Shown here one piece after another: positions 1 through 8,549 of a stretch of 64,000 nt of DNA (positions are counted from its first letter, which is position 1; each line of letters begins with the position of its first letter). The DNA is taken from contig OY762279.1 in NCBI GenBank assembly GCA_963665455.1, positions 2,046,001-2,110,000 on the forward strand. The letters run 5' to 3'. The notes under the pieces are model-generated. The model saw nothing but the letters and a program-made list of their open reading frames with translations, was not told the origin of the DNA and ran no database searches. This DNA is from VXNE01 sp963665455 (GTDB lineage: Bacteria; Pseudomonadota; Gammaproteobacteria; Pseudomonadales; Azotimanducaceae). The position numbers were made by a program, and so were the translations under genes.

Positions 1-1
1 C

Positions 2-2944
2 GGTGGCAAGGGGGTGCGGATCACCCGGGCCAAGGCGCGGGGCAATGCCCCGATCGATCAGCGGGCCAACACCCTCGGTGCGGTCTATTCGCCGGACGGG
101 CGCTACCTTTACTACGCACGCAAGAACGGCGGCTTCGGCTATGGGCTGCGGCTGCCCTTGTGGCAGGTGGCGCGCCGCGACCTGCGCGAGGGCACGGAGG
201 ATGTCCTGACCGGGGCCGTCGGCAGTGCGATGCGGCCGTTGCTGTCGCCGGATGGCACGCGCTTGGTCTACGCGACGCGGCACGAGACGCGGACCGGCCT
301 ACGGCTCCGCGACCTGAACACCGGCGAGGATGACTGGTTGGCCTGGCCCGTCCAGCGCGACGAACAGGAGTCCCGCTTCACGCGCGACCTGTTCCCCGGC
401 TACGCCTTCACGCCGGATGGGCGGTCGGTCCTGTACACCCGCGAGGGAGGCATCTGGCGCGTCGACATCGCGTCGGGCGAGACGGTTCCCATTCCCTTCC
501 AACTCGACATCGACCTGGCCCTCGGGCCGGCGCTACATGCGCCGTATCGCTTGGGGCTGGGCCCGGTGAAGGCGCGCCTCGTCCGGGGCCTCGCCCCGGC
601 GCCGGGGGGCGGGGCGTTCGCCTTCTCGGCGTTGGCGGCCCTCCATGTCTACGACGTGGACACGGGCCGGCATCGCGCCCTACTCGACGCCGGGACGCCG
701 GCGTTCCATCCCGTCTGGTCGCCGGACGGCCGCTGGATCGCGTATGTCACCTGGTCCAATCGCGGCGGGCACATCTGGCGGACCCGGGCCAATGGCCGCG
801 GGAACCCCCGCCGGCTGACCGAGCACGCGGCCTTCTACACGGATCCCGCCTGGTCGCCGGATGGCGAACGCATCGTGGCCCTGCGCGGCACCAGCCATGA
901 TCGGCTGTACCGCGAGTGGGATTCCGGCGTGCCCATCGCCTCGGACGTGATCTGGTTGCCGGCGAACGGGGGCGAGGCGCGGCTGGTGGTGCCCGCCCGG
1001 GGGTTGCGGGCGCCGCACTTCGGGCCGGAGGCGGACCGCATCTATCTGTACGCCTCCGAAGGGCCGTTCACGCGGCGCGGCGAGTCGTCGCTCACCTCCG
1101 TGCGTTACGACGGCAGCGACCGGCGCGTGCATCTCGGGGTCAAGGGTCCGGGCATCTACTTCGCCGAGGAGAACGTGCCTGCCGAGGAGATCCGGCTGGC
1201 CCCCGACGGCCGCCATGCACTGGTCGTCCACGCCAATCAGCTCTATGTCCTGCGACTCCTGAACCGCCATCTGGCGAACCTCCAGACGACCGTGACGAGC
1301 CCGTCCGTGCCCCTCGCGCGGCTTACGGACGTCGGCGTCGATGCGGCGGCGTGGAGCGGCGATGGCGCGATCATCCACTGGAGCGTCGGCCATCGCGTCT
1401 ACTCCCGGGCGCTGGCGTCGGTGGAGTTCGGGCCGACGGAGGAGGGCGACGACCAGACCGCCGAAGGCGACGAGAGCGAGGAGGAAGGCGTAGCCGGAAC
1501 CGAGTCCGGAAGGCCGGGCGCGGAGGGGGACGAGCCGGTGGCGTCGGGGGATGTCGCCGATGGTGGCTCGGAAGGGTCGGAGGTCGCCGAGGAACACGAG
1601 GCCGTCACCAGCTTCCCGATCGAGATCTACCAGCCGCGCTTCGAGCCCGAGGGCACGGTGGCGCTGGTCGGGGCGCGGGTGTTGACGATGGAGGCGCCCG
1701 GAGAGGAGATGGCGCCCATGTCCGGGACCCCCGTCGAGGACGCCGGCCGGTTGATCGACGATGCCGTCGTGCTCATTCGCCGTGACCGCATCGAGGACGT
1801 TGGCCCGCGCGGTGCCGTCGATATCCCGGAGGATGCCGATGTGATCGATGTCGCCGGGCACTTCATCGTCCCGGGATACGTGGATACGCACGCGCACTTC
1901 CGCGTGGCCCGCCGGGTGCTCGACCTCGACAACTGGTCGTTCCTGGCGAATCTGGCCTACGGCGTCACCACGGCCCTCGACGTCCAGCCGAGTACGGTGG
2001 ATGTCTTGCCGTACCAGGATCTCGTCGACGCCGGCGTGATGATCGGGCCCCGCGCCTTGTCGACCGGGCCGGGCATCTTCAGCAATGTCCGCTTGAAGTC
2101 CGCCGACCATGCCCGGGCCGTACTGCGCCGCTACCGGGACCATTACCGCGTCCGCAACGTCAAGGCGTACATCCCGGGCAACCGGAAGCAGCGCCAGTGG
2201 CTCGCCCAGGCGGCGCGGGAGCTCGGGCTCATGCCGACCACCGAGGGCGCCCTCGATCTCAAGCTCGACCTCACCCACGTCATCGACGGCTTCAGCGGGA
2301 ACGAGCACAACTTCCCGGTGCTGGACCTGCATCGGGACGTGGTCGAGCTGGTGGCGCGTTCGGGCATCGGATATACGCCGACCCTGCTCGTGGCCTACGG
2401 CGGCCCGGCGGCGGAGGACCACTTCTACATCCACGAGTCGCCGCGCGACGACGCCAAGCTTGCCCACTTCACGCCACGCCCGTTCCTGGCGGCCCGCACC
2501 CAGCGGCGGTCGTGGTTCGCCGAAGAGGAGCACGTCTACCCGCGGGTGGCCGCCCAGGCGGCGAAGATCCTGCGTGCCGGGGGCCGGGTGGGGGTGGGCT
2601 CGCACGGCCAGCTGCAGGGCCTCGGTTATCACTGGGAACTCTGGGCCCTCGCGAGTGGCGGGCTGACCCCGGCGGAGGCCCTGCGCGCGGCCACGCGTCA
2701 CGGGGCGGAGATGATCGGCGTGTCCCGGGATGTCGGCACCGTCACGCCCGGTAAGCTGGCGGACCTGGTCATCCTGCGCGCCGACCCGCTCGCCGATATC
2801 CGCCACTCGGACGACATCGCCTACGTCGTCAAGAACGGAGAGGTGTTCGAGGGCGACACCCTGGACAAGGTCTGGCCCGAGCGGCAAGCGCTGGCGGAAC
2901 CCTGGTGGTCGGACCTCGGCCCGGGGCGTTCAGAGGTTCCTTAG
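2..2944 (+). CDS. TolB/WD40-like beta-propeller fused to amidohydrolase (5' partial)
   Basis: The reading frame is already open at base 2, so the first internal start (GTG at 14) is probably not the true one and the N-terminus, perhaps with a signal peptide, lies outside the window. The first ~470 residues repeat beta-propeller signatures (SPDGR, SPDGT, TPDGR, SPDGE). Residues ~472-534 are a Glu/Gly/Asp-rich linker. The last ~430 residues are an amidohydrolase-superfamily domain: GARVLTM strand, metal motif DTHAHF near residue 625, the EHNFPVLDLHRDVV segment, the SHGQLQG loop and the closing GKLADLVIL. Proteins of this layout are metal-dependent hydrolases often annotated as imidazolonepropionase- or prolidase-like. 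The substrate cannot be read from sequence. A promoter for the next gene follows the stop codon, so this is probably the end of a transcription unit. Confidence 0.9.
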   Translation, partial: GGKGVRITRAKARGNAPIDQRANTLGAVYSPDGRYLYYARKNGGFGYGLRLPLWQVARRDLREGTEDVLTGAVGSAMRPLLSPDGTRLVYATRHETRTGLRLRDLNTGEDDWLAWPVQRDEQESRFTRDLFPGYAFTPDGRSVLYTREGGIWRVDIASGETVPIPFQLDIDLALGPALHAPYRLGLGPVKARLVRGLAPAPGGGAFAFSALAALHVYDVDTGRHRALLDAGTPAFHPVWSPDGRWIAYVTWSNRGGHIWRTRANGRGNPRRLTEHAAFYTDPAWSPDGERIVALRGTSHDRLYREWDSGVPIASDVIWLPANGGEARLVVPARGLRAPHFGPEADRIYLYASEGPFTRRGESSLTSVRYDGSDRRVHLGVKGPGIYFAEENVPAEEIRLAPDGRHALVVHANQLYVLRLLNRHLANLQTTVTSPSVPLARLTDVGVDAAAWSGDGAIIHWSVGHRVYSRALASVEFGPTEEGDDQTAEGDESEEEGVAGTESGRPGAEGDEPVASGDVADGGSEGSEVAEEHEAVTSFPIEIYQPRFEPEGTVALVGARVLTMEAPGEEMAPMSGTPVEDAGRLIDDAVVLIRRDRIEDVGPRGAVDIPEDADVIDVAGHFIVPGYVDTHAHFRVARRVLDLDNWSFLANLAYGVTTALDVQPSTVDVLPYQDLVDAGVMIGPRALSTGPGIFSNVRLKSADHARAVLRRYRDHYRVRNVKAYIPGNRKQRQWLAQAARELGLMPTTEGALDLKLDLTHVIDGFSGNEHNFPVLDLHRDVVELVARSGIGYTPTLLVAYGGPAAEDHFYIHESPRDDAKLAHFTPRPFLAARTQRRSWFAEEEHVYPRVAAQAAKILRAGGRVGVGSHGQLQGLGYHWELWALASGGLTPAEALRAATRHGAEMIGVSRDVGTVTPGKLADLVILRADPLADIRHSDDIAYVVKNGEVFEGDTLDKVWPERQALAEPWWSDLGPGRSEVP

Positions 2945-2984
2945 CGCGCCCCGGGCAGACGCCGGCGAGGGGCGGCCCCCGCGT

Positions 2985-3012
2985 TTGGCGATTTTCGTTT
3001 CCGTAGTACACT
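2985..3012 (+). promoter_or_regulatory. Sigma70-like promoter upstream of the thiolase gene
   Basis: TTGGCG (2985-2990), a 16-bp spacer and TACACT (3007-3012) lie in a short AT-richer stretch about 75 bp before the thiolase start. The match is moderate (4 of 6 in each box). Confidence 0.45.
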
Positions 3013-3088
3013 CGCCCGCTGTCACATCGTCCGGCACATACCGTGCCGCGAACCACCGACAGACCATCAAACCGAAAAGGGGGAAAAG

Positions 3089-4273
3089 ATGCGTGATGTG
3101 GTAGTCGTAGACAGTGTCCGGACCGGACTGGCGAAGTCCTTCCGCGGCAGTTTCAACCTGACGCGGTCCGATGACATGCTCGCGCATCTCATCGATTCGC
3201 TGCTGGACCGGAATCCCACCGTCTCGCCGGAGGAGGTCGAGGACGTCGTCGTCGGTGCCGCCAGCCACGTCGGCGAGCAGGACGGCAACCTGGCGCGTCT
3301 CGCGGTCGTGCTGTCCCGCCTGCCGATCACCGCCGCGGGCATGACCATCAACCGCTTCTGCTCGTCCGGCCTGCAATCCATCGCGATCGCCGCGAACCAG
3401 ATCGCGTCCGGCAACACCCAGGTGGCCATCGCGGGGGGCGTCGACTCGATCTCGATGCGCACGCGTCAGGATCCGGGCAAGTCGAAGGCCAACCAGCGCC
3501 TCCTCGACGAGAAGCCCGACATCTTCATGGCGATGGGCAACACCGCCGAGGTCGTGGCGCGGCGCTATCAGGTGACCCGCGAGATGCAGGACGTCTACGC
3601 CCTCCAGAGCCAACAGCGGTATGCGCGCGCGCAGGAGGCGGGCTGGATGAGCGAGGAAATCGTGCCGATGCCGGCCACCATGCTGAAGACGGACAGGGAG
3701 ACCGGCGAGGAGAGCCAAGTGGACGTGATGGTGGACCGCGACGAGTGCAACCGTCCGACGACGACGCTGGACGGCCTCTCCGGCCTTGCGCCGGCGTTCG
3801 AGGAGGACGGCACGGTCACCGCCGGCAACGCCTCGCAGCTCTCCGACGGGGCGTCGATGACCCTGCTGATGAGCGCGGAACGCGCCGGCCAGCTCGGCAT
3901 CCAGCCGATGGGCGTCTATCGCGGCTTCACCGTCGCCGCGTGCGAGCCGGACGAGATGGGCATCGGCCCGGTGTTCGCCATCCCGCGGCTGCTCGACAAT
4001 GTCGGGCTGAAGCAGGACGACGTGGACCTGTGGGAACTGAACGAAGCGTTCGCCTCCCAGTGCGTCTACTGCCGCGACAATCTCGGCATCGACAACGAGA
4101 AGTACAACGTCAACGGCGGCAGCATCGCGATCGGGCATCCGTTCGGCATGACCGGCTCGCGGCTCACGGGCTCCGTGCTGCGGGAACTGAAGCGGCGCAA
4201 CCAGAAGTACGGCGTCGTGACGATGTGCATCGGTGGCGGACAGGGTGCCGCCGGACTGTTCGAGGCCGCCTAA
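3089..4273 (+). CDS. Acetyl-CoA acetyltransferase / 3-ketoacyl-CoA thiolase
   Basis: This 394-residue thiolase catalyses CoA-dependent cleavage, or the reverse condensation, of 3-ketoacyl-CoA in the cytoplasm. The nucleophilic cysteine lies in NRFCSSG (C91), the catalytic histidine in IAIGHPFGMTG (about H350) and the second cysteine in CIGGGQGAAG (about C380). All three are intact and the length is typical for the FadA/AtoB family. The ATG at 3089 follows a purine-rich AAAGGGGGAAAAG ribosome site. It has its own promoter and is not tightly linked to a FadB partner, so beta-oxidation versus acetoacetyl-CoA formation cannot be decided. The crotonase and MaoC-like genes downstream fit a shared acyl-CoA theme. 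Confidence 0.93.
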   Translation: MRDVVVVDSVRTGLAKSFRGSFNLTRSDDMLAHLIDSLLDRNPTVSPEEVEDVVVGAASHVGEQDGNLARLAVVLSRLPITAAGMTINRFCSSGLQSIAIAANQIASGNTQVAIAGGVDSISMRTRQDPGKSKANQRLLDEKPDIFMAMGNTAEVVARRYQVTREMQDVYALQSQQRYARAQEAGWMSEEIVPMPATMLKTDRETGEESQVDVMVDRDECNRPTTTLDGLSGLAPAFEEDGTVTAGNASQLSDGASMTLLMSAERAGQLGIQPMGVYRGFTVAACEPDEMGIGPVFAIPRLLDNVGLKQDDVDLWELNEAFASQCVYCRDNLGIDNEKYNVNGGSIAIGHPFGMTGSRLTGSVLRELKRRNQKYGVVTMCIGGGQGAAGLFEAA

Positions 4274-4357
4274 CCAGCGGTCGCTCCCAGGCATCGGCCG
4301 GGTCGTCCGTGCGGGACGGTTCGGCCGGGCCGGGGTTACAGAGGGTCGTTGCACGGC

Positions 4358-4825
4358 ATGTTGACGCGACGCTCCCGAGAGAAGCGCCTTCCGGCGCGCG
4401 GGCCCGTGTGGGTGCGCCTCGCCGTCGCCGTGTGCGCCTTCGCGGGAGCGTCGGCAACCGTCCCGGCCGCCGCGAATCCCTATGCGGACCATTCCGACGA
4501 GGAACTCACCCGGGTCGCGTCCGCGTGGGAGACCTTGAACACGGAGGAGCGCCGCGACTTCGTCCTCGAGATGCGCCGGCGCATGGCCGACAGCGGCCGC
4601 AAGGCCGTCGAGGTGCAGCGCCGCTTCGGCCGCGTCGTGCGGGGGCCGGACGGCTCGGTGGTGCGCATCGAGCAGGTCGTGCGCATCCGCCCGGGCGCGG
4701 CGCCTCCGGCGGAGGGCGCGCCGTCCGACTACGGCAGGGGATTCGAGCAACGCTCCGAACGGAGCGAGGATTCCGCGGCCGACCGCGCCGTGGTCAAGGT
4801 CAACAAGACGGTCGAGGACGATTGA
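4358..4825 (+). CDS. Small secreted protein of unknown function next to a two-component system
   Basis: About 155 residues. The N-terminus has a basic segment, a hydrophobic core (RLAVAVCAFAGASAT) and an Ala-rich cleavage region near AAANPYA, so it is a likely Sec substrate. The mature part is charged and helical with many Arg/Glu pairs and no cysteine, and no known domain was recognised. ATG 4358 is preferred over TTG 4349 because GAGGG at 4341-4345 is 12 nt from the ATG but only 3 nt from the TTG. The stop at 4823-4825 is 11 nt before the response regulator ATG, so the three genes are probably one operon. That suggests a periplasmic sensor or effector role, which is inference only. Confidence 0.72.
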   Translation: MLTRRSREKRLPARGPVWVRLAVAVCAFAGASATVPAAANPYADHSDEELTRVASAWETLNTEERRDFVLEMRRRMADSGRKAVEVQRRFGRVVRGPDGSVVRIEQVVRIRPGAAPPAEGAPSDYGRGFEQRSERSEDSAADRAVVKVNKTVEDD

Positions 4826-4836
4826 CCGAGTCAGCG

Positions 4837-5541
4837 ATGGGCCGTGAGAGGGCGACCTTGCTCGTTGTCGACGACGATGCCGAGCTGCGGGATCTTGCCC
4901 ACCAGTACCTGGAGCAGAAGGGCTACCGCGTCGTCGGCGTGGAGGATGGCGCGGCGATGGACGAGGCGCTCGCGGCGCACGACATCGATCTCGTCATCCT
5001 GGACGTGATGCTGCCGGGCGAGGATGGCCTGTCGATCGCCAAGCGCCTGAAGCGGACCTCCGCCGTCCCCATCATCATGGTGTCCGCCCAGGGCGAGGAC
5101 GTCGACCGGATCGTGGGCCTCGAGGTCGGTGCCGACGACTACATGACGAAGCCCTTCAACCCGCGCGAACTGCTGGCCCGCATCCGCGCGGTGATGCGCC
5201 GGACCTCGGGGCAGGAGGGCACGACGGACGCGCACGTCGTGGAGTTCGGCTCGTTCCGGCTCGACCTCAATGCGCACCGGCTGTCCGACGACGAGCGCAC
5301 CGTCCCGCTGACCACGGGCGAATTCGACCTGCTGAGCGTCTTCGCGCGGCACCCGAACAAGGTGCTCGACCGGGACCGCATCCTCGACCTGTTGAAGGGT
5401 GCCGAGCGCTCGCCGTTCGACCGCAGCATCGACGTGCGCGTCACGCGGCTGCGCGGCAAGATCGAAACGGATCCCTCCTCGCCCGTCTACATCAAGACGA
5501 TCTGGGGCAAGGGCTACCTGTTCTCTCCGGACAGCGCCTGA
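4837..5541 (+). CDS. OmpR-family response regulator
   Basis: A 234-residue DNA-binding response regulator. The receiver domain (about 6-120) has the acidic cluster VVDDD (D12-D14), phosphoacceptor D56 in VILDVMLPG and the conserved lysine in MTKPF. The C-terminal winged helix (about 140-232) has the OmpR/PhoB-type LTTGEFDLL and DVRVTRLRGKIE segments and ends in IWGKGYLF. ATG 4837 is chosen over the in-frame TTG 4822 that overlaps the preceding stop. Phosphorylation by the histidine kinase starting 8 nt downstream is the obvious expectation. The target genes are unknown, but the co-transcribed secreted protein upstream is a candidate. Confidence 0.93.
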   Translation: MGRERATLLVVDDDAELRDLAHQYLEQKGYRVVGVEDGAAMDEALAAHDIDLVILDVMLPGEDGLSIAKRLKRTSAVPIIMVSAQGEDVDRIVGLEVGADDYMTKPFNPRELLARIRAVMRRTSGQEGTTDAHVVEFGSFRLDLNAHRLSDDERTVPLTTGEFDLLSVFARHPNKVLDRDRILDLLKGAERSPFDRSIDVRVTRLRGKIETDPSSPVYIKTIWGKGYLFSPDSA

Positions 5542-5549
5542 CCGGGCCG

Positions 5550-6974
5550 TTGGGGGCAGCGTTGGCGCGCGGCGGACGCAACCCATCGGCCACGGGCGAT
5601 GCTCCGGAACGGCTGCTCGCGCCCCAAGCGTCGCTGTTGGCGCGGACCAACGTGGTGCTGGCCTTCAGCGCGGTGGCCATCGTCGCGACCGCCCTGGTGG
5701 CATTGCAGGTGCTCGTGGTCGGTCCGATGACGGAGCGCTCCGCGGACGACGAAGCCGGGCTCGTGGTGCTCTCGGCCCAGACGTGGGCGGAACTGCCGGA
5801 CTACACGGACGCGCGCCCGGCGTTCGAGCTCGAGATGGCGCGCATGCACGACCTGGTCATCAGCTCGGACCTGCGCGACCTGCCGCCCGTCCAAGCGGAC
5901 AACGATTACCACGCGTTGCTCAGGATGCGAATCTCGGAGCGTCTCGGCGCCCCGGTCCGGTTGTTGGAGGGCGACGAGCTGGTGTGGGCCGAGCTGCCCA
6001 TCCCGGGGGGGACGTTGCAGATCGGCTTCGTGCCGGGACAGCAGGATGACCAACTGCCCTACGTGGGCCTGGTCATCGGCATCGTGGGCACGGTGATCGT
6101 GCTCGTCACTTCGTCGCTCGTCGTGCGGCGCATCGCGCAACCCCTCGCCGAGACCGCCGGGGCCGTCGAGGCGTTCCGGGGTGCCGAGGGATTCGCGCCG
6201 CTGCCGGAGAAGGGCCCCCGCGAGTTGGTGACCCTCGCCGCGAGCTTCAACCGCATGGCCAGCGACATCAGTGCGCTCCTTTCGAGCCGGACGACGCTGC
6301 TCGCGGGCATCTCCCACGACCTGCGGACGCCCCTGGCGCGGATGCGGCTGGCGGTGGAGCTGTTGCCCGACGACGTCGACCCGGCCCTGGTCGCGCGGAT
6401 GGCGGGCAACCTGGAACAGATGGACGAACTCATCGGCGACGCGTTGCGCTTTGCGCGGAGCGCCGGCGAGGCCGCCCAGGAACTGCTACTCAAGCCGTAC
6501 GTCGAGTCGGTGGTGGCCGACATCGACGCCGAGGTGGCCGTGCGGTGGCGGGGCGACGAGGAGGCGCGGGGATTGGTGGCGCCAGGTGCCCTGAGGCGCG
6601 TGTTGGCCAACCTGATCGACAACGCGCGACGCCACGCCGGCGAGGCCGCCGTCGTCGTGGAGGTCGGGGACGAGTTGATCGTCCATGTCGTGGACGGCGG
6701 ACCGGGTATTCCCGAAGCGGAGCGCGAACGCGTGTTCCAGCCGTTCTTCCGGCTCGCGCCCCCGGAACGGGGGGACGCCGGCGGCAGCGGGCTGGGGCTC
6801 GCCATCGTGCAACAGCTCTGCCTGGCGCACGGCTGGCGCGTGGGCATCGATGCGAGCGAGTCGGGCGGGGCCGACGTGTGGATTTCGATCAGCACCCTGA
6901 TACAAACGGACACAAAACCGCCCGCGGCGGAAATCAGCGGGAAACAGCCCTTTGGCAGGATGACCGCGGGGTGA
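5550..6974 (+). CDS. EnvZ-like sensor histidine kinase
   Basis: A 474-residue inner-membrane sensor kinase. Domains in order: TM1 (VVLAFSAVAIVATALVALQV), a periplasmic region of about 120 residues, TM2 (VGLVIGIVGTVIVLVTSSLV), HAMP, and the phosphoacceptor helix GISHDLRTPLARM with H256. The ATPase domain follows, with N box NLIDNARRH, G1 box DGGPGIPEAE, F box FQPFF and G2 box GSGLGLAIVQQL. The start is a TTG at 5550, 8 nt after the regulator stop, and a second in-frame TTG (5562) is possible. Layout and motifs match the EnvZ/OmpR class. The small periplasmic domain gives no clue to the signal. A strong terminator closes the operon about 120 bp downstream. Confidence 0.92.
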   Translation: MGAALARGGRNPSATGDAPERLLAPQASLLARTNVVLAFSAVAIVATALVALQVLVVGPMTERSADDEAGLVVLSAQTWAELPDYTDARPAFELEMARMHDLVISSDLRDLPPVQADNDYHALLRMRISERLGAPVRLLEGDELVWAELPIPGGTLQIGFVPGQQDDQLPYVGLVIGIVGTVIVLVTSSLVVRRIAQPLAETAGAVEAFRGAEGFAPLPEKGPRELVTLAASFNRMASDISALLSSRTTLLAGISHDLRTPLARMRLAVELLPDDVDPALVARMAGNLEQMDELIGDALRFARSAGEAAQELLLKPYVESVVADIDAEVAVRWRGDEEARGLVAPGALRRVLANLIDNARRHAGEAAVVVEVGDELIVHVVDGGPGIPEAERERVFQPFFRLAPPERGDAGGSGLGLAIVQQLCLAHGWRVGIDASESGGADVWISISTLIQTDTKPPAAEISGKQPFGRMTAG

Positions 6975-6981
6975 GACGAGT

Positions 6982-7137
6982 CAGCCACCAAGGCTGAAGC
7001 TCCAGGGGTTGAGGGGCCGACTAGCCCATTGGGCGGCACCCGCCCCGCAAGAGGCATCTCCCTCCCCTTGCGGCCTCGATCTTCGAGGTCGACCCGGCCC
7101 GCCAGCTCCCTCTCCAGGCTGGCGGGCTTTCTTTTTT
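6982..7137 (+). ncRNA. Possible structured small RNA ending in a Rho-independent terminator
   Basis: The 212-bp gap between the kinase and the crotonase holds a chain of hairpins: CAGCC/GGCTG (6982-6996), GCCC/GGGC (7024-7034), CCGCAAG/CTTGCGG (7045-7073), CCTCGA/TCGAGG (7074-7088) and the terminator stem (7097-7127). No known RNA family was recognised. It may simply be the 3' untranslated end of the two-component operon, or a 3'-derived small RNA. Confidence 0.3.
7097..7137 (+). terminator. Rho-independent terminator after the two-component operon
   Basis: A 9-bp perfect GC stem, GCCCGCCAG (7097-7105) with CTGGCGGGC (7119-7127), is followed by a T-rich tail (7128-7137, ten bases with one C). 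Confidence 0.85.
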
Positions 7138-7186
7138 GGGCGTGCGCCGAATGCGTGCGCCGAGCCCTCCGGCTACACTTCCGATC

Positions 7187-7963
7187 ATGGACTTCAAGGA
7201 AATCCTCTACGAGGTGGAGGGTGCGCTCGCGCTCCTCACCATCAATCGCCCGCAGCGCCACAACGCCATCTCCCTCGACACGCTGGAGGAGTTGCATGGG
7301 GCGGTGCGCCTCGCGGCGACGGACGACGCGGTGCGCGTGATCGCCATCACGGGTGCCGGGGGCCGCGCGTTCGCGTCGGGTTCGGACCTCTCGGAGGTTC
7401 TGCACCGGGACTTCAGGAAGGCGCTCGAGCCCATCGTGCAGGGGCTCGCGGATCAGCTCGAACGGACGCCGAAGCCGACCATCGCCGCCATAGACGGCAT
7501 CTGCATGGGTGGTGGGCTGGAGGTTGCCCTCGGCTGCGACCTACGGATCGCGACGCACCGTTCCCGCTTCGCGACGCCGGAAGGGAAGCTCGGGATCATC
7601 CCCGGCGGCGGCGCGACGGCGCGCCTGCCGCGCATCGTGGGGCGCGGGTGGGCGATGGAGATGATGCTGATGGGCGAGCCGATCGACGCGGAGCGCGCGC
7701 TCTCCATCGGCCTCGTGACGCGCTTGGTCGAGCCCGAGGAGCTACTCCCGGAGACGCGGCGGGTCGCGGAGCACCTGGCGAGTTTCGCTCCGTTCGTCCC
7801 CCGCACCATGAAGGCGATGGTGAACTTCGGCATGGAGGCGAGCCTCGCGGGGGCGTTGATGCTGGAGAAGTACGCCCAGGGCGCGCTGGTGCAGACCGAG
7901 GACAAGCAGGAGGGCATCTCCGCCTTCCTCGAAAAGCGCAAACCCGATTTCAAAGGCCGCTGA
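7187..7963 (+). CDS. Enoyl-CoA hydratase/isomerase family protein (crotonase)
   Basis: A 258-residue crotonase acting on an acyl-CoA in the cytoplasm. It has the oxyanion-hole region GAGGRAFASGSDL, the glycine-rich MGGGLEVALGCD whose Glu corresponds to Glu144 of rat hydratase, and PEGKLGIIPGGGATARL whose Glu corresponds to Glu164, so true hydratase activity is plausible. An upstream in-frame start at 7136 falls on the terminator tail and would add 17 unrelated residues, so ATG 7187 is used. It is followed at 44 bp by two MaoC-like hydratases on the same strand, probably one operon acting on related hydroxyacyl or enoyl-CoA substrates. Confidence 0.92.
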   Translation: MDFKEILYEVEGALALLTINRPQRHNAISLDTLEELHGAVRLAATDDAVRVIAITGAGGRAFASGSDLSEVLHRDFRKALEPIVQGLADQLERTPKPTIAAIDGICMGGGLEVALGCDLRIATHRSRFATPEGKLGIIPGGGATARLPRIVGRGWAMEMMLMGEPIDAERALSIGLVTRLVEPEELLPETRRVAEHLASFAPFVPRTMKAMVNFGMEASLAGALMLEKYAQGALVQTEDKQEGISAFLEKRKPDFKGR

Positions 7964-8007
7964 TCCTTGGTAACTTTGCGGCCTTTTGACGACGGACAGG
8001 GGAATCC

Positions 8008-8508
8008 ATGGCCATAGAGAAGTTCCCGGTCGAGGCCGGGCACATCATGATGTTCGCGCGCTCGATCGGCGACGACAACCAGATCTACTACGACGAGGAC
8101 TACGCGAAGTCCACGGAGTGCGAGGGCGTCGTCGCGCCGCCGACGTTCGTCCAGGCGAGCGCCCAGTTCGATCCGGACTACTTCCTGCGTCCGAAGGTCG
8201 GCGAGCCGTGGTTCGGCTCGGGCGGCAAGCCGACCGGCGTCGTCCGCGAGAGCGGCGGCGGAGGGGGCGGCGGCGGTGGAGGTGGGCTCCACGCGGAGCA
8301 GCGCTATGTCTATCACCGTCATCCGCGCGTGGGCGACGTGTTGACGGCCACCACGCGACCGGGCAACAAGTGGGAGCGTCAGAGCCGGCGCGCCGGCACG
8401 CTCAAGTTCTCGGAGACGGTCACGGAATACCGGGACCAGAACGGGGAACTCGTCGTCACGGCGACGGGCGTGGGCGTTCAGACGGAACGTCCGGTCGATC
8501 AGGGGTAG
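8008..8508 (+). CDS. MaoC-like (FAS1-type) dehydratase, N-terminal hot-dog subunit, with poly-glycine tract
   Basis: A 166-residue single hot-dog protein resembling the N-terminal MaoC dehydratase family (HadA/HadC-like). Recognisable parts are the start FPVEAGHIMMFARSIGDDN, VAPPTFVQASAQFDPD and LHAEQRYVYHRHPRVGDVL. Residues 83-93 are eleven consecutive glycines encoded by mixed GGN codons, just before LHAEQ, where relatives have a short loop. Such subunits usually lack the catalytic Asp-His pair and pair with a catalytic partner, here the next gene 41 bp downstream. The pair would hydrate a trans-2-enoyl thioester or dehydrate the 3-hydroxy form; the exact substrate is unknown. Confidence 0.85.
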   Translation: MAIEKFPVEAGHIMMFARSIGDDNQIYYDEDYAKSTECEGVVAPPTFVQASAQFDPDYFLRPKVGEPWFGSGGKPTGVVRESGGGGGGGGGGGLHAEQRYVYHRHPRVGDVLTATTRPGNKWERQSRRAGTLKFSETVTEYRDQNGELVVTATGVGVQTERPVDQG

Positions 8509-8549
8509 CGGACCTTACGGTCGCTTCGCACGGAACACGGAGAAAGAAC

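Noticed and set aside
680..2887. 735-codon minus-strand frame opposite the first gene
   Set aside because: Shadow frame; the plus-strand propeller and amidohydrolase motifs are clear.
7136..7186. N-terminal extension of the crotonase (start at 7136)
   Set aside because: It would start in the T tail of the terminator and adds non-conserved residues; ATG 7187 gives the family length.
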